This document shows positions 1-10,281 of a stretch of DNA of 12,066 bases, piece by piece. The translations under genes and the position numbers were made by a program. Origin of the DNA: Verrucomicrobiota bacterium (GTDB lineage Bacteria; Verrucomicrobiota; Verrucomicrobiia; Verrucomicrobiales; DEV007); NCBI GenBank assembly GCA_027618625.1, contig JAQCER010000032.1, positions 1 to 12,066 on the forward strand. The letters run 5' to 3'. Every line of letters begins with the position of its first letter. The first letter of the stretch is position 1. Below the pieces are notes generated by a model. The model was not told the origin of the DNA, searched no databases, and was given only the letters and a program-made list of their open reading frames with translations.

Positions 1-649
1 CAAAGAAAAGCGCTACTCTCTGGAAGAAGCGGCTGAGCTGATCAAAAAGTTCCCGAGCCCAAAATTCGACCAGACCGTGACGGTCTCGATGCACATGGGA
101 GTTGATCCCCGGAAGTCCGATCAAATGATCCGATCCACATGTCCACTCCCACACGGAAGTGGTAAGAATGTGCGAGTCGTCGTGTTTGCTGTGGGTGACG
201 CAGCCAAGGCTGCTGAAGCAGCGGGTGCCGAAGAAGTTGGTTTCGAAGATCTGATTAAGAAAGTTCAAGCTGGCTACCAGGACTTTGATGTCGCCGTTGC
301 AACCCCAGATGCAATGGCTGAAGTGCGTAAGCTTGGTCGGCAACTGGGCCCCCGCGGGCTCATGCCGAATCCGAAGACCGGCACGGTGACGAACGACACC
401 GCAGCCGCAGTCAAGGCAGTCAAAGCTGGACGCGTTGACTTCAAGCTCGACCGCAATGGCAATATCTCCGTCGGCGCAGGGAAGCTCTCCTTCGAAGCCA
501 AGCAGCTTGTTGAAAACGTCGAAGCAGTCATTGATTCCGTGCAACGCGCCAAGCCGCCGACGGCCCGTGGCCGTTATATTCAATCCCTTTCCATCACTGC
601 GACGATGTCACCATCGGTGAGAGTGGACGCCAGCAAGTACGTAGTCTGA
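1..649 (+). CDS. rplA: 50S ribosomal protein L1 (5' end cut by window)
   Basis: Ribosomal protein L1 forms the mobile L1 stalk on the large subunit, binds 23S rRNA, and helps release the E-site tRNA. In many bacteria it also represses its own mRNA. The reading frame is open from base 2 to the TGA at 647-649 and gives 215 residues. The first residues (KEKRYSLEEA) align with about residue 17 of E. coli L1, so roughly 16 N-terminal residues lie outside the window. Family marks are visible: ARKSDQ-like VDPRKSDQ, LPHGSGK, the central signature GPRGLMPNPKTGTVT, and the C-terminal RGRYIQSLSITATMSPSVRVD. An internal GTG at 77 is not the true start, because homology continues upstream of it. rplJ follows after 22 bp, so the two are almost surely cotranscribed. 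rplK (L11) would be expected just upstream. Identification is certain from the conserved sequence. Confidence 0.98.
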   Translation, partial: KEKRYSLEEAAELIKKFPSPKFDQTVTVSMHMGVDPRKSDQMIRSTCPLPHGSGKNVRVVVFAVGDAAKAAEAAGAEEVGFEDLIKKVQAGYQDFDVAVATPDAMAEVRKLGRQLGPRGLMPNPKTGTVTNDTAAAVKAVKAGRVDFKLDRNGNISVGAGKLSFEAKQLVENVEAVIDSVQRAKPPTARGRYIQSLSITATMSPSVRVDASKYVV

Positions 650-671
650 GAACCATTTAACCGACTTTCCG

Positions 672-1184
672 ATGAATCCAGATAAAGAAATCATCATTGA
701 CGGCCTCCTTGAGCGCCTGAACCAATCTCCTTATGTGATCGTCGTCAGCTATGCCCGCATGACGGTGCGGCAGTTTGACGAGATCCGTAAACGCCTGCGC
801 GAAGTTGGATCCACCTTCCACGTTGCTAAGAACTCCTTCGTCAAGCAAGCCTGTGCCAAGGCTGGGCTTCCCGATGGGCTCGCGGAGCATTTGAAAGGCC
901 AGAGTGCAATCGTTTCCGGTAACAGCGACGTTTGTGCAGCGGCGAAAATCGTAAAGAACTTTGCGGCAGAGTTCCAGAAGCCGGAAATCCGCGCTGGTGC
1001 TATGGACGGCAATCTCCTTTCTCAGGCGCAAATCATGGCGCTTGCAAATCTTCCTACCAGAGATGTTCTCCTCGCCACACTGCTCGGGGTGTTTCAAGCC
1101 CCTGCTTCCCAGCTGGTGCGCACGCTCAACGAGCCCGGAGCCTCACTCGCACGCGTCCTGCAGGCCAAGGCCGATCAGGGCTAA
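672..1184 (+). CDS. rplJ: 50S ribosomal protein L10
   Basis: L10 is the base of the ribosomal stalk: its N-terminal domain binds 23S rRNA and its C-terminal helix carries L7/L12 dimers, which recruit the translational GTPases. The 170-residue product is of normal family length. The N-terminal part shows the typical pattern: a first helix (DGLLERLNQSPYVIVVSYARMTV), then VAKNSFVKQA near residues 52-61, then a glycine- and alanine-rich core ending near residue 125. The last 40 residues (from about LLGVFQAPASQLVRTLNE) fit the L12-binding spur helix. The ATG at 672 is the only start that keeps the full N-terminal helix. The bases before it (ACCGACTTTCCG) hold no purine-rich Shine-Dalgarno, so initiation may depend on coupling to rplA, 22 bp upstream. 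That gap is too short for the L10-L12-binding mRNA leader known from E. coli and Bacillus. Confidence 0.97.
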   Translation: MNPDKEIIIDGLLERLNQSPYVIVVSYARMTVRQFDEIRKRLREVGSTFHVAKNSFVKQACAKAGLPDGLAEHLKGQSAIVSGNSDVCAAAKIVKNFAAEFQKPEIRAGAMDGNLLSQAQIMALANLPTRDVLLATLLGVFQAPASQLVRTLNEPGASLARVLQAKADQG

Positions 1185-1263
1185 TCTCAATTAATTCAAC
1201 AGATTCTCAGTCCTCGAACCAAAATGGGCCGGGGCATTTTAACACCAAACGGTTCCTCGCCGG

Positions 1264-1279
1264 GCTGTCGGCTGACAGC
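1264..1279 (+). promoter_or_regulatory. Small hairpin in the rplJ-rplL gap
   Basis: GCTGTC and GACAGC form a perfect 6-bp stem around a 4-base loop, 49 bases before the rplL start. It is not followed by a T run, so it is not a terminator. It could be an mRNA processing site or a structure adjusting rplL translation, since L7/L12 is needed in several copies per L10. This is inference: a 6-bp stem can occur by chance. The 144-bp gap (1185-1328) is otherwise noncoding as far as I can see, with one weaker A/T-rich inverted repeat at 1221-1240. Confidence 0.3.
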
Positions 1280-1328
1280 TTCAAACTCTCTGGGGCTCCA
1301 GTGAACGGCGATACCACACCAAAAGAAA

Positions 1329-1703
<375 letters not shown>

Positions 1704-1734
1704 GACCTCGATCTCTTCGAACATATTACCTTTT

Positions 1735-1780
1735 TCCGCGTTCCGGTCATTCAGCGACCGGAACGCGGATATTTTCTCTC
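1735..1780 (+). terminator. Terminator or attenuator after rplL
   Basis: CCGCGTTCCGGTC at 1736-1748 and GACCGGAACGCGG at 1756-1768 are perfect inverted copies around a 7-base loop (ATTCAGC). A T-A pair at 1735/1769 extends the stem to 14 bp. The stem is G/C-rich and is followed by a moderately T-rich tail (TATTTTCTCTC). These are the marks of a rho-independent terminator, though the tail is interrupted. Its position between rplL and rpoB matches the known attenuator of E. coli, where part of the transcription passes into rpoBC. I cannot tell from sequence how much reads through. Confidence 0.85.
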
Positions 1781-1853
1781 AGTTTAGTTCAGATCAGATC
1801 AGTTCAGTCCAGGCCTTCCCGCAAGATTCCCCAGTTAAGAGTTCCCCAGTAAG
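1780..1853 (+). repeat. Clustered short direct repeats upstream of rpoB
   Basis: Three sets of short direct repeats sit together just after the terminator. AGTTCAG occurs at 1786-1792 and 1801-1807, with a related CAGTTTAG at 1780-1787. AGATC occurs twice in tandem at 1791-1800. A 12-13 base element, TTCCCCAGTTAAG at 1827-1839 and TTCCCCAGTAAG at 1842-1853, is repeated with 15-base spacing. Such phased repeats can be protein-binding sites or relics of slippage. No function can be assigned. Confidence 0.4.
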
Positions 1854-1945
1854 ATTGTACGACGGCAACGCCGCAATTTATCCACATCGACTTGATTCGT
1901 TCACACGCGTTTACATTCAGATTCTACCAGACACGGCCATCGGTT

Positions 1946-1964
1946 CGCACCCAAACGGGGTGCG
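1946..1964 (+). promoter_or_regulatory. Hairpin in the rpoB leader
   Basis: CGCACCC and GGGTGCG form a perfect 7-bp, mostly G/C stem around the loop AAACG, about 200 bases before rpoB. It lacks a T tail, so it is not a terminator. It may be a leader structure or processing site of the rpoBC mRNA. The assignment rests only on the inverted repeat. Confidence 0.35.
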
Positions 1965-2165
1965 GCATCGGTGCCTTCGTACGTAATAAACGTGTTACTC
2001 ACTTCACTTTGCTTCTGCAAAGCCAGTTCCCTTTCGCCGTCCCTACGCGCATTTCGCTTTTACCGTAGTTCGTTCATCCAACGATCCAACGGCGAATAGC
2101 TGACCTGTACCGTTCACTTCCGTTCGCCAACCCGCCTACCTAACAAGCCTTAACAGAAAGAGCAT

Positions 2166-5100
2166 ATGTCGGAAACACTCAAATTCGGAAAAATCGAAGA
2201 ACCGATCGAACCGCCGAATCTCATCGAGATTCAGATCCAGTCTTACTTGGACTTTCTTCAGCAGGAAACTTCGCCGAGTAAGCGCAAAGAAGTCGGTCTC
2301 CAGGCTGTCTTTAAAGAAGTATTTCCGATCGACAGCTACGACGACAAGTTGCGGCTCGACTTCAAGAGCTACGAGGTGGGCACGCCAAAGCTGACCTCAC
2401 TGGAATCTCAGCGCGATGGTGAGACCTTCAGTGCACCGCTTTACGTTACCTTTGAACTTAAAGATGAGGCGGGCACGAAAGAGGAGCGAGTCTACATGGG
2501 CGAGTTGCCCCTGATGACGCGCCGAGGCACTTTTGTCATCAACGGAGCAGAGCGTGTGGTCGTCAGCCAGCTGCACCGTTCGCCAGGTGTTTGCTTCGAG
2601 ACATCGATTCACTTGAATGGAAAGAAGCTGCACGGCTTCCGAATCATTCCTGACCGCGGTTCCTGGTTGGAAGTTCAATTTGACACCAACGACCTGCTCT
2701 ATGTTTACCTCGACCGTCGCCGTCGCAGACGGAAGTTCCTCGCGACGACTTTCCTGAGAGCGATCGGCTTCCCGGATGATGAGTCGATCATCCGCCAGTT
2801 CTACGATGTTGAGAACCTCAAGCTGAAAGAGAACCTCGACGAGGAAGAATTGGGCACTAAAGTGGTGTTCACGGACATTCTCGACGGAGAGGTGATCATC
2901 GCCAAGGCATATGAGCCGCTGACCATTGGCGTGGTCCGTCAGCTGTTGGAGCTTGGGCACAAGACGATTCCTGTGGTGGATACCCGGGAAGATGACGTGC
3001 TGATCAAGTCACTCAAGAAAGACCCTGCTCGCGATGAAGAAGAAGCGTTGAAAGACATCTACCGCCGCCTGCGGCCTGGTGATCCACCGACGACTGCAAA
3101 TGCGCGCGCTCTGTTGAAGCGCCTGTTTTTTGATCCAAAGCGTTACGACCTCACACGCGTTGGCCGCTACAAGATCAATCAGAAACTCGGCCTGGGCATC
3201 GATGACGACATGCGTGTGCTCGTGCCGGAAGATTTTCTCGCCGCGATGCGCTACCTGCTCCAGTTGAAGCGTGGCGAAGGTGTCCTTGACGATATCGATC
3301 ACCTCGGCAGCCGTCGTGTGCGTGCGGTGGGCGAATTGCTTGCCAACCAATGCCGCGTGGGCCTCGCCCGCACTGAGCGTCTGGTGAAGGAGCGCATGAC
3401 TTTGTTCGATGTCAACCTTGAGGGGATGACCCCACAGCGACTGATCAATCCAAAGGCGCTATCCGCCGTGGTGCGCGACTTCTTCGGTCGTTCCCAGTTG
3501 TCCCAGTTCATGGACCAGACTAATCCCCTGGCGGAACTGACGCACAAGCGGCGCCTGTCCGCTCTTGGGCCTGGTGGTCTGAATCGAGATCGGGCTGGGT
3601 TCGAGGTTCGTGACGTTCACCCGTCTCACTACGGTCGCATTTGCCCGATTGAGACTCCGGAAGGTCCGAACATTGGTCTCATCAACTCGATGAGCACGTT
3701 CGCCCGTATCAACGAGTTCGGTTTCATAGAGACTCCATATCGTAAAATCACTAAGGGGGTCGTGATGCGGGAGATCGAATACCTCACGGCGGATCAGGAG
3801 GAAAATTTCCTCATCGCGCAAGCGAACAACCCGATCGACAAGAAGGGCAAGTTCCAGACGGAAATGATCACCGCACGTTACCGTGGTGATTTCCTCGAGG
3901 TCACGCCTGACCAGTGCGGATACATGGACGTGTCGCCGAAGCAGCTTGTTTCCGTGGCAGCAAGCCTGATTCCTTTTCTTGAGCACGACGACGCCAACCG
4001 CGCTCTTATGGGATCCAACATGATGCGCCAGGGCGTGCCATTGCTCGTCTCCGAATCGCCATTCGTGGGAACCGGGATGGAAGGCAAGGCTGCGCGGGAT
4101 TCCCGGGCAGTGGTCGTCTCTGAGGGAGCCGGCATCGTTGCAGCCGCCACAGCGGATTGCATCATTGTCACACCAGACGGGAAGATGCCGATATCTGAGA
4201 AGCAGTTCCTCGCCGATCCCCATGCAGCAAAGTCGAAGCCTGACAAGGGCATCTACGTTTACCCGCTGCGCAAGTTCATGCGTTCCAACGCTGGAACCTG
4301 CATGAACCAGCGTCCGCTCGCGAGACATGGTGACAAGGTGAAAGAGGGTGACGTGCTCGCTGATGGTCCGTGCACCGATCAGGGCGAACTTGCCATTGGT
4401 CGAAACGTGCTCGTCGCATTCATGCCTTGGAATGGCTACAACTTCGAGGATGCCATTACCATCTCTGAACGCGTGGTAAAGGAAGACATTTACACGTCAA
4501 TCCACATCGATGACTTTGAAGTCGGTGCTCGTGACACCAAGCTTGGGCCAGAAGAGATCACTCGCGATATTCCCAACGTGGGTGAGGAGGCTCTTCGCAA
4601 CCTCGGCCCGGACGGCGTCATCCGCATCGGTGCAGAAGTGAAGCCCGGTGACATTCTGGTCGGAAAGATCACGCCAAAGAGTGAGACCGAACTCGCCCCC
4701 GAAGAGCGCCTGTTGCGCAGCATCTTCGGTGAGAAAGCTGCCGATGTTAAAGACACTTCATTGCGTGTGCCGTCCGGTTGCGCCGGCATCGTCATGGACG
4801 TGCGAGTTTCCTCGCGGAATGATTCAGCTCGCGAAAAACTGACGCCTTCTGAGCACAAGAAGCAGGCCAAGGGTATCCAGGAAGAATACCAGACCAAGCA
4901 CAACGACTTGACCGAGCAATTGACGGAGAAACTTTCCGACATCCTGCTCAACGAGAAGATCCCGCTTGACGTGGTGAATGCCCGCAGCGGCGAGATCATC
5001 ATCCCGGCGAATCGCAAAATCACCAAGACCCTGCTGCGCAAGCTGTCATCGGTTTACGACAATATCGAGATCGACCCGAGCCCGATTCGCAACAAGATCC

Positions 5101-6002
5101 TGGAGATCATCAGTGGATTCGAGTCAAAGTTCACTGAGATCGATGCGGATCGCGAACGCAGCCTTGACCGTATTGAAAGCGGGGACGACGTCGATCCCGG
5201 CATCATCAAACAAGTGAAGGTCTTCGTTGCCGCCAAGCGAAAGCTCAGTGTAGGCGATAAGATGGCTGGTCGTCACGGAAACAAAGGTGTGGTCGCCATG
5301 ATCGTGCCGGAACAGGATATGCCATTCCTCGACGATGGAACGCCAGTAGATATCTGTCTGAACCCACTGGGCGTGCCTTCCCGAATGAACGTTGGACAGG
5401 TTCTTGAGACTCACCTCGGTGTTGCTGCCAAGGCGCTCGGTTTCAAAATCGCAACCCCAGTGTTCGACGGAATTCCAGAGGAACGAGTCATGCAATACAT
5501 GGCCGAGGCTCGCAAAGTCGAAGGCTACGGCTGGATCGGATTAAACGGCAAGAGCATGCTCTACGACGGTCGGACGGGGGATCCGATCCACCAGGAAGTC
5601 GTGGTCGGCTACATCTACATGTTGAAGCTCGGTCACCTGGTGGCGGACAAAATTCACGCCCGTGCTGTCGGTCCTTACTCGCTGGTTACCCAGCAGCCAC
5701 TCGGTGGTAAGGCTCAATATGGTGGTCAGCGTTTCGGAGAGATGGAGGTATGGGCGCTGGAAGCATACGGCGCAGCCTACACCCTGCAGGAACTGCTGAC
5801 GGTCAAGTCTGACGACGTCCAGGGCCGGACACGCATCTACGAAGCGATCGTCAAAGGCGACAACAACCTTGAAGCCGGCACACCGGAATCCTTCAACGTT
5901 CTCATCAAGGAAATGCAAAGCCTTGGACTTGATGTGCGCGTTGGCCAGAGCGGAAAGAAGAGGGGTGATGCGTTGGACGCCCTTACCGAAGTCGCCCTTT
6001 GA
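2166..6002 (+). CDS. rpoB: DNA-directed RNA polymerase subunit beta
   Basis: The beta subunit forms one pincer of the RNA polymerase core and much of the active centre. The 1278-residue protein is somewhat shorter than E. coli beta (1342). In order there are the N-terminal protrusion (from [20 protein letters not shown]), the lobe with an acidic insertion, the rifampicin-binding cluster at residues 444-465 ([19 protein letters not shown]), the NFEDA motif with E761 and D762, the flap region with a charged coiled-coil-like insert near residues 880-1000 resembling the E. coli beta dispensable region, the active-site lysines K1032 and K1040 in [12 protein letters not shown], and the C-terminal clamp segment ([19 protein letters not shown]). 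The ATG at 2166 fits the family start and has a weak purine-rich site (AGAAAGAG) before it. rpoC follows after 47 bp. The key rifampicin contacts Q447, D450, H460 and S465 (E. coli 513, 516, 526, 531) are all the sensitive type. Confidence 0.99.
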   Translation: MSETLKFGKIEEPIEPPNLIEIQIQSYLDFLQQETSPSKRKEVGLQAVFKEVFPIDSYDDKLRLDFKSYEVGTPKLTSLESQRDGETFSAPLYVTFELKDEAGTKEERVYMGELPLMTRRGTFVINGAERVVVSQLHRSPGVCFETSIHLNGKKLHGFRIIPDRGSWLEVQFDTNDLLYVYLDRRRRRRKFLATTFLRAIGFPDDESIIRQFYDVENLKLKENLDEEELGTKVVFTDILDGEVIIAKAYEPLTIGVVRQLLELGHKTIPVVDTREDDVLIKSLKKDPARDEEEALKDIYRRLRPGDPPTTANARALLKRLFFDPKRYDLTRVGRYKINQKLGLGIDDDMRVLVPEDFLAAMRYLLQLKRGEGVLDDIDHLGSRRVRAVGELLANQCRVGLARTERLVKERMTLFDVNLEGMTPQRLINPKALSAVVRDFFGRSQLSQFMDQTNPLAELTHKRRLSALGPGGLNRDRAGFEVRDVHPSHYGRICPIETPEGPNIGLINSMSTFARINEFGFIETPYRKITKGVVMREIEYLTADQEENFLIAQANNPIDKKGKFQTEMITARYRGDFLEVTPDQCGYMDVSPKQLVSVAASLIPFLEHDDANRALMGSNMMRQGVPLLVSESPFVGTGMEGKAARDSRAVVVSEGAGIVAAATADCIIVTPDGKMPISEKQFLADPHAAKSKPDKGIYVYPLRKFMRSNAGTCMNQRPLARHGDKVKEGDVLADGPCTDQGELAIGRNVLVAFMPWNGYNFEDAITISERVVKEDIYTSIHIDDFEVGARDTKLGPEEITRDIPNVGEEALRNLGPDGVIRIGAEVKPGDILVGKITPKSETELAPEERLLRSIFGEKAADVKDTSLRVPSGCAGIVMDVRVSSRNDSAREKLTPSEHKKQAKGIQEEYQTKHNDLTEQLTEKLSDILLNEKIPLDVVNARSGEIIIPANRKITKTLLRKLSSVYDNIEIDPSPIRNKILEIISGFESKFTEIDADRERSLDRIESGDDVDPGIIKQVKVFVAAKRKLSVGDKMAGRHGNKGVVAMIVPEQDMPFLDDGTPVDICLNPLGVPSRMNVGQVLETHLGVAAKALGFKIATPVFDGIPEERVMQYMAEARKVEGYGWIGLNGKSMLYDGRTGDPIHQEVVVGYIYMLKLGHLVADKIHARAVGPYSLVTQQPLGGKAQYGGQRFGEMEVWALEAYGAAYTLQELLTVKSDDVQGRTRIYEAIVKGDNNLEAGTPESFNVLIKEMQSLGLDVRVGQSGKKRGDALDALTEVAL

Positions 6003-6049
6003 TCTGTTCCTTCACATCCAAACGAGATCCTAAAACTCAAAGCATCGAA

Positions 6050-9000
6050 ATGAGCGTAGAGACCAGCCTGAATGAAATGTTCGGCCCCGCCAAGGAGCCG
6101 GAAGCCTTTGACCAGGTGACTATCACCGTTGCCGCCCCGGACGTGATCCGGAGCTGGAGCAGCGGGGAAGTGAAGAATCCTGAGACCATCAACTACCGAA
6201 CCTTCAAACCGGAAAAGGGCGGCCTTTTCTGTGAGCGGATTTTCGGCCCGACACGTGACTGGGAATGTGCCTGTGGCAAATACAAGCGCATCAAGCACAA
6301 GGGTGTGATTTGTGACCGTTGCGGTGTTGAGGTAACCCTCTCCCGCGTGCGCCGCGAGCGCATGGGCCACATCGAACTCGCCGTTCCAGTGACCCACATC
6401 TGGTTCTACAAGTGCATGCCGTCCCGTCTCGGCTTGATGCTCGATATGAGCGCACGTCAACTGGAGCGCGTCATTTACTACGAGGACTATATCGTCATCG
6501 ATCCCGGCAACACGCCACTGGAAAAATCCCAGTTGCTCACCGAGACCGAATTCCGTGAAGTCGAAGAGGAATACGGCGACAATTTTCGCGCGGGAATGGG
6601 TGCCGAGGCAATCCACGACCTCCTGTCCCAAATCAACCTCGCCGAACTCGTCACCGAGCTGGAAGACGCGATGACCAAGACGCGTTCCAAGCAGGTGCGG
6701 AAGAAATTGGCCAAGCGCCTCAAGCTGGCTCAGGGCTTTGCAGGGTCGAAATCGCGCCCGGAGTGGATGATCTTGAACGTGCTTCCCGTGATTCCTCCGG
6801 ACTTGCGTCCGTTGGTGCCGCTCGAAGGTGGCCGCTTTGCGACGTCTGACCTCAACGACCTCTACCGTCGTGTCATCAACCGTAACAACCGCCTCAAGAA
6901 CCTGCTGCAACTAAAGACGCCGGACGTGATTATCCGCAACGAAAAGCGAATGCTGCAGGAGGCTGTGGATGCCTTGTTCGACAACGGTCGCCACGGTCGG
7001 GCCGTTACCGGCGCTGGTAACCGTGCGTTGAAATCGCTTTCGGACATGCTCAAAGGTAAGGGCGGTCGTTTCCGTCAGAACCTTCTCGGTAAGCGCGTCG
7101 ACTACTCCGGTCGTTCCGTTATCGTTATCGGACCTGAGCTGAAACTTGGCCAGTGTGGTCTTCCCAAGAAGATGGCCCTCGTCTTGTTCGAGCCCTTCAT
7201 CATCCGTCGCCTCAAGGAACTTGGTTACGTGCACACCGTGCGCAGTGCCAAGAAGATGATCGAGCGCCGCACGCCGGAAGTGTGGGACATCCTCGAAGAG
7301 GTTACCAAAGGCCACCCGGTGATGCTGAACCGTGCGCCGACCCTGCACCGCCTGTCGATTCAGGCTTTCGAGCCAGTGCTGATCGAAGGATCCGCCATTC
7401 GTCTCCACCCGTTGACGTGTGCAGCTTACAATGCTGACTTCGACGGTGACCAGATGGCCGTGCACGTTCCGCTCTCTGTTGAAGCGCAGCTTGAGGCTCG
7501 CCTGCTGATGCTTGCTCCGAACAACATCTTCACGCCTTCCAGTGGCAAGCCGATCACCACCCCTTCGCAGGACATTACCCTTGGTTCGTACTTCCTGACC
7601 TACTTCCGTGAGTCACCTCTCGTGAAGAAAGACCCGAACGAGCGCCTGCCGCTCTTCGGTAGCCTGGCAGAAGTGGAGTACGCCGTTTCCCAGAAGAAAG
7701 TCCTCATCCACCAAAAGATCCTCTTCAGAAATCCTGACAGAGGCAAGGACTCCGTTTACGGCACCAAGGAGGAAATCGTGATTCAGACCACACCCGGTCG
7801 TGTCCGTTTCAATGAGGTCTGGCCCGAAGGACTTGGTTTCATCAACCGGGAAGTTCGCAAGACCGAGCTGAGCGACATGATTTGGCGCTGCTATCAGGTC
7901 GCCGGACAGGATGGCACCGTGCTTGCGCTCGACCGCCTCAAAGAACTTGGATTCAAAGAGGCGACCCGCTCAGGTTGTTCCATCGGGATCACCGACATGG
8001 TGATCCCGGAAGAGAAGAAGTTCGAGCTGGCAGAGGCTTACAAGAAAATCGACGTTGTCCAAAAGCAGTATCGCCGTGGCATCATCACGGATCGTGAGCG
8101 CTACAACAAGGTCATCGACATTTGGACCGCCGCTGGTGACAACATTCAGAACTCGCTGTTCCGAACGCTGGAATACAACGACGGCAAAGCTGAGCCAAAC
8201 CCACTATACATGATGGTGAACTCGGGTGCTCGTGGTAACCGCCAGCAGATCAAGCAGCTCTCTGGCATGCGCGGACTGATGGCCAAGCCATCCGGTGAGA
8301 TCATCGAACGTCCGATCACTTCGAACTTCCGTGAAGGTCTGTCCGTTCTTGAGTACTTCGTTTCCACCCACGGTGCCCGTAAGGGCCTTGCGGATACGGC
8401 TCTCAAGACTGCTGACTCTGGTTACATGACCCGGAAACTGGTCGACGTAGCCCAGGACGTGATCGTTACCGAGGAAGACTGCGGCACGGCGAACGGTATC
8501 ATCGTGAAGTCGATTTACGAGGGGGACGAAGAAGTCGTTGACCTCCAGCTCCGCGTCTACGGCCGCGTCAGCTGCGACAGGATCATGGATCCTGTAAATC
8601 AAGTGCCAATCGTTGACGTTGGCCAGCTGATTGGCGAGAAAGACGGCGAGCAACTGCAATTCATCGGCGTGGAGCAACTGAAGATCCGGTCCGTTCTCAC
8701 CTGTGAATCCAAGCGTGGATGTTGTGCCCTTTGTTATGGCCTCAACCTCGCTACCGGTCGAAAGGTGAAAATCGGAGAGGCTGTCGGCATCGTTGCTGCA
8801 CAGTCGATCGGTGAGCCAGGAACCCAGCTTACGATGCGGACATTCCACGTCGGTGGTATCGCCATCGGTCAGTTGAAGCAGCCGGAAGTCGTCGCCAAGT
8901 CAAAGGGCTTCCTTCGTTACCGGGACATCCGCACGGTAAAATCGCTCGACGGCAAGTGGATCGTTCTCAACAAGAACGGCAATCTTTCCGTGGTCGATGC

Positions 9001-10189
9001 GAATGGCAAAGAACTCGAATCCTATCCTCTGATTCTTGGAACCAATATTCTGGCCGCGGACGGAGCTGAGGTGAAGAAAGGCCAGACCGTTGCCACTTGG
9101 GACCCACACAACGTGCCGATCATCACCGAGAAAGCAGGTAAAGTCAGCTTCCGCGACATGATTCAGGGCATTACCCTTGGCAAGGAGAAGGACGAAGAGT
9201 CCGGCTCCGAAGGATTGGTCGTCATCGAACACAAAGAAGACCTGCATCCGCAGGTAGTGGTCGAAGATCCCAAGACCAAGGAAATCCTCGCCACTTACTC
9301 GATCCCCGCTGGCGCTCACTTGAGCGTGAAGAACGGCGAGAAAGTGGAAGCTGGTGCTTATCTTGCGAGAACTCCACGGAAAGTCTCGAAGACGAAAGAC
9401 ATCACTGGTGGTCTGCCACGTGTTGCTGAGTTGTTCGAAGCCCGGAAGCCGAAAGACCACGCCGAGATCGCCAAGATCAATGGAATCGTCGAGATTGCCG
9501 GTATGGTTCGCGGTAAGCGGAAACTCATCCTTCGTGACGTCGACAGTGGCGAGGAAGAGGAACACCTTATCCCGCGTAACAAACATATCATGGTCTACAA
9601 CGGCGACCGAGTAGAGAAAGGCTCGCAGCTGACGGAAGGCCCAGTCGTTCCTCACGAGATTCTTGAAATCTGTGGACCACAGGAACTGCAGAAGCACATG
9701 GTCAACGAGGTGCAGGAAGTTTACCGTCTTCAGGGTGTGGAGATCAACGACAAGCACATCGAGATCATCGTCCGCCAGATGTTGCGCAAAGTGAAGATCA
9801 CCGAACCCGGCGATACACACTTCCTCTGGGGTGACCAGGTCGAGAAAGTCGACTTCGAAGCCGCTAACGAAGAGATGGTCGAGCAAGGGGGTAAACCAGC
9901 CGAGGCAGAACCAGTCCTGCTGGGGATCACCAAGGCGTCCCTGGAAACCGACAGCTTTATTTCCGCTGCTTCCTTCCAGGATACCACGCGCGTCCTCGCC
10001 GATGCCGCCACCCTTGGCAAGACGGACATCCTCCGTGGATTCAAGGAAAACGTCATCATGGGACACCTCATCCCAGCAGGCTCTGGCTTCGAAAACGTCC
10101 GCCACGTCCGCATTCGCGAAGTGGACCTGTCTGCGTCCGCTGCAGTAATCGCCGCTCCCGGAGCGCTCGACACAGCCGAAGAAGCCTGA
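6050..10189 (+). CDS. rpoC: DNA-directed RNA polymerase subunit beta'
   Basis: The beta-prime subunit forms the clamp and carries the catalytic magnesium of RNA polymerase. I place the start at ATG 6050 ([12 protein letters not shown]), giving 1379 residues, close to E. coli (1407). An in-frame TTG at 5999 overlaps the rpoB stop but would add 17 residues without family similarity. Visible motifs are the N-terminal zinc site C73, C75, C88, C91; the catalytic NADFDGDQ with D463, D465, D467; the bridge-helix region near 766-801 ([18 protein letters not shown]); the second zinc site C811, C885, C892, C895 with E. coli spacing; and the trigger loop near 921-936 with M929 and H933. After it comes a long insertion like the E. 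coli SI3 module, then the conserved C-terminus ([17 protein letters not shown]). No clear Shine-Dalgarno precedes the ATG. A terminator lies 29 bases after the stop. Confidence 0.98.
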   Translation: MSVETSLNEMFGPAKEPEAFDQVTITVAAPDVIRSWSSGEVKNPETINYRTFKPEKGGLFCERIFGPTRDWECACGKYKRIKHKGVICDRCGVEVTLSRVRRERMGHIELAVPVTHIWFYKCMPSRLGLMLDMSARQLERVIYYEDYIVIDPGNTPLEKSQLLTETEFREVEEEYGDNFRAGMGAEAIHDLLSQINLAELVTELEDAMTKTRSKQVRKKLAKRLKLAQGFAGSKSRPEWMILNVLPVIPPDLRPLVPLEGGRFATSDLNDLYRRVINRNNRLKNLLQLKTPDVIIRNEKRMLQEAVDALFDNGRHGRAVTGAGNRALKSLSDMLKGKGGRFRQNLLGKRVDYSGRSVIVIGPELKLGQCGLPKKMALVLFEPFIIRRLKELGYVHTVRSAKKMIERRTPEVWDILEEVTKGHPVMLNRAPTLHRLSIQAFEPVLIEGSAIRLHPLTCAAYNADFDGDQMAVHVPLSVEAQLEARLLMLAPNNIFTPSSGKPITTPSQDITLGSYFLTYFRESPLVKKDPNERLPLFGSLAEVEYAVSQKKVLIHQKILFRNPDRGKDSVYGTKEEIVIQTTPGRVRFNEVWPEGLGFINREVRKTELSDMIWRCYQVAGQDGTVLALDRLKELGFKEATRSGCSIGITDMVIPEEKKFELAEAYKKIDVVQKQYRRGIITDRERYNKVIDIWTAAGDNIQNSLFRTLEYNDGKAEPNPLYMMVNSGARGNRQQIKQLSGMRGLMAKPSGEIIERPITSNFREGLSVLEYFVSTHGARKGLADTALKTADSGYMTRKLVDVAQDVIVTEEDCGTANGIIVKSIYEGDEEVVDLQLRVYGRVSCDRIMDPVNQVPIVDVGQLIGEKDGEQLQFIGVEQLKIRSVLTCESKRGCCALCYGLNLATGRKVKIGEAVGIVAAQSIGEPGTQLTMRTFHVGGIAIGQLKQPEVVAKSKGFLRYRDIRTVKSLDGKWIVLNKNGNLSVVDANGKELESYPLILGTNILAADGAEVKKGQTVATWDPHNVPIITEKAGKVSFRDMIQGITLGKEKDEESGSEGLVVIEHKEDLHPQVVVEDPKTKEILATYSIPAGAHLSVKNGEKVEAGAYLARTPRKVSKTKDITGGLPRVAELFEARKPKDHAEIAKINGIVEIAGMVRGKRKLILRDVDSGEEEEHLIPRNKHIMVYNGDRVEKGSQLTEGPVVPHEILEICGPQELQKHMVNEVQEVYRLQGVEINDKHIEIIVRQMLRKVKITEPGDTHFLWGDQVEKVDFEAANEEMVEQGGKPAEAEPVLLGITKASLETDSFISAASFQDTTRVLADAATLGKTDILRGFKENVIMGHLIPAGSGFENVRHVRIREVDLSASAAVIAAPGALDTAEEA

Positions 10190-10218
10190 TCCATCGAAAG
10201 ATGAAAATCTAATTCTAC

Positions 10219-10260
10219 AGCGCCCTGCTCCCGGATCTGGGGACAGGGCGCTTTAGTTTC
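10219..10260 (+). terminator. Rho-independent terminator after rpoC
   Basis: AGCGCCCTG at 10219-10227 and CAGGGCGCT at 10244-10252 pair perfectly over 9 bp. After one C-A mismatch the stem continues with four more pairs (one G-T wobble, three G-C) to a 6-base loop. The T-rich tail TTTAGTTTC follows at once. It sits 29 bases after the rpoC stop and 21 bases before the next start, so it closes the rpoBC transcript and implies that the adenosyltransferase gene has its own promoter or relies on readthrough. Confidence 0.9.
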
Positions 10261-10281
10261 ATCCTGCCGAACCTGTAGATC

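Larger units (their letters stand above)
1704..2165 (+). other. Long noncoding leader between rplL and rpoB
   Basis: This 462-base stretch has no credible gene: reading frames across it have no recognisable protein content and one merely runs on out of frame from rplL. It holds, in order, a strong terminator-like hairpin (1735-1769), clustered short direct repeats (1780-1853), a 7-bp stem hairpin (1946-1964), a pyrimidine-rich stretch (about 2000-2140) and the rpoB ribosome-binding region. I could not find a convincing -35/-10 pair. The length leaves room for a separate rpoB promoter and a structured leader. E. coli also has an attenuator and an RNase III site between rplL and rpoB, within a shorter gap of about 320 bases, so a regulatory role is plausible. 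Confidence 0.6.

Noticed and set aside
77..79. Internal GTG as the start of rplA
   Set aside because: L1 homology continues upstream to the left edge, so the gene is simply cut by the window.
1221..1240. AAAATG/CATTTT inverted repeat in the rplJ-rplL gap as a terminator
   Set aside because: The stem is only 6 bp and mostly A/T with an 8-base loop, and no T run follows it.
1892..1918. TTGATT and TACATT as a sigma-70 promoter for rpoB
   Set aside because: The spacing is only 14 bases, well below the usual 16-18, and both boxes are imperfect.
2091..2128. GGCGAA/TTCGCC inverted repeat before rpoB
   Set aside because: The arms are six bases with a 26-base loop and no further pairing, which is within chance expectation.
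5999..6049. Upstream TTG start for rpoC overlapping the rpoB stop codon
   Set aside because: It would add 17 residues with no similarity to the beta-prime N-terminus. The ATG at 6050 gives the expected family start.
5837..6910. Long minus-strand frame across the rpoB-rpoC junction
   Set aside because: Antisense to two certain genes, with no family features in its translation. It is best explained by codon bias.
8900..10105. Long open frame (about 400 codons) on the minus strand inside rpoC
   Set aside because: It lies wholly opposite a certain rpoC coding region, and its translation shows no recognisable family. Long antisense frames are common in GC-moderate, codon-biased genes.
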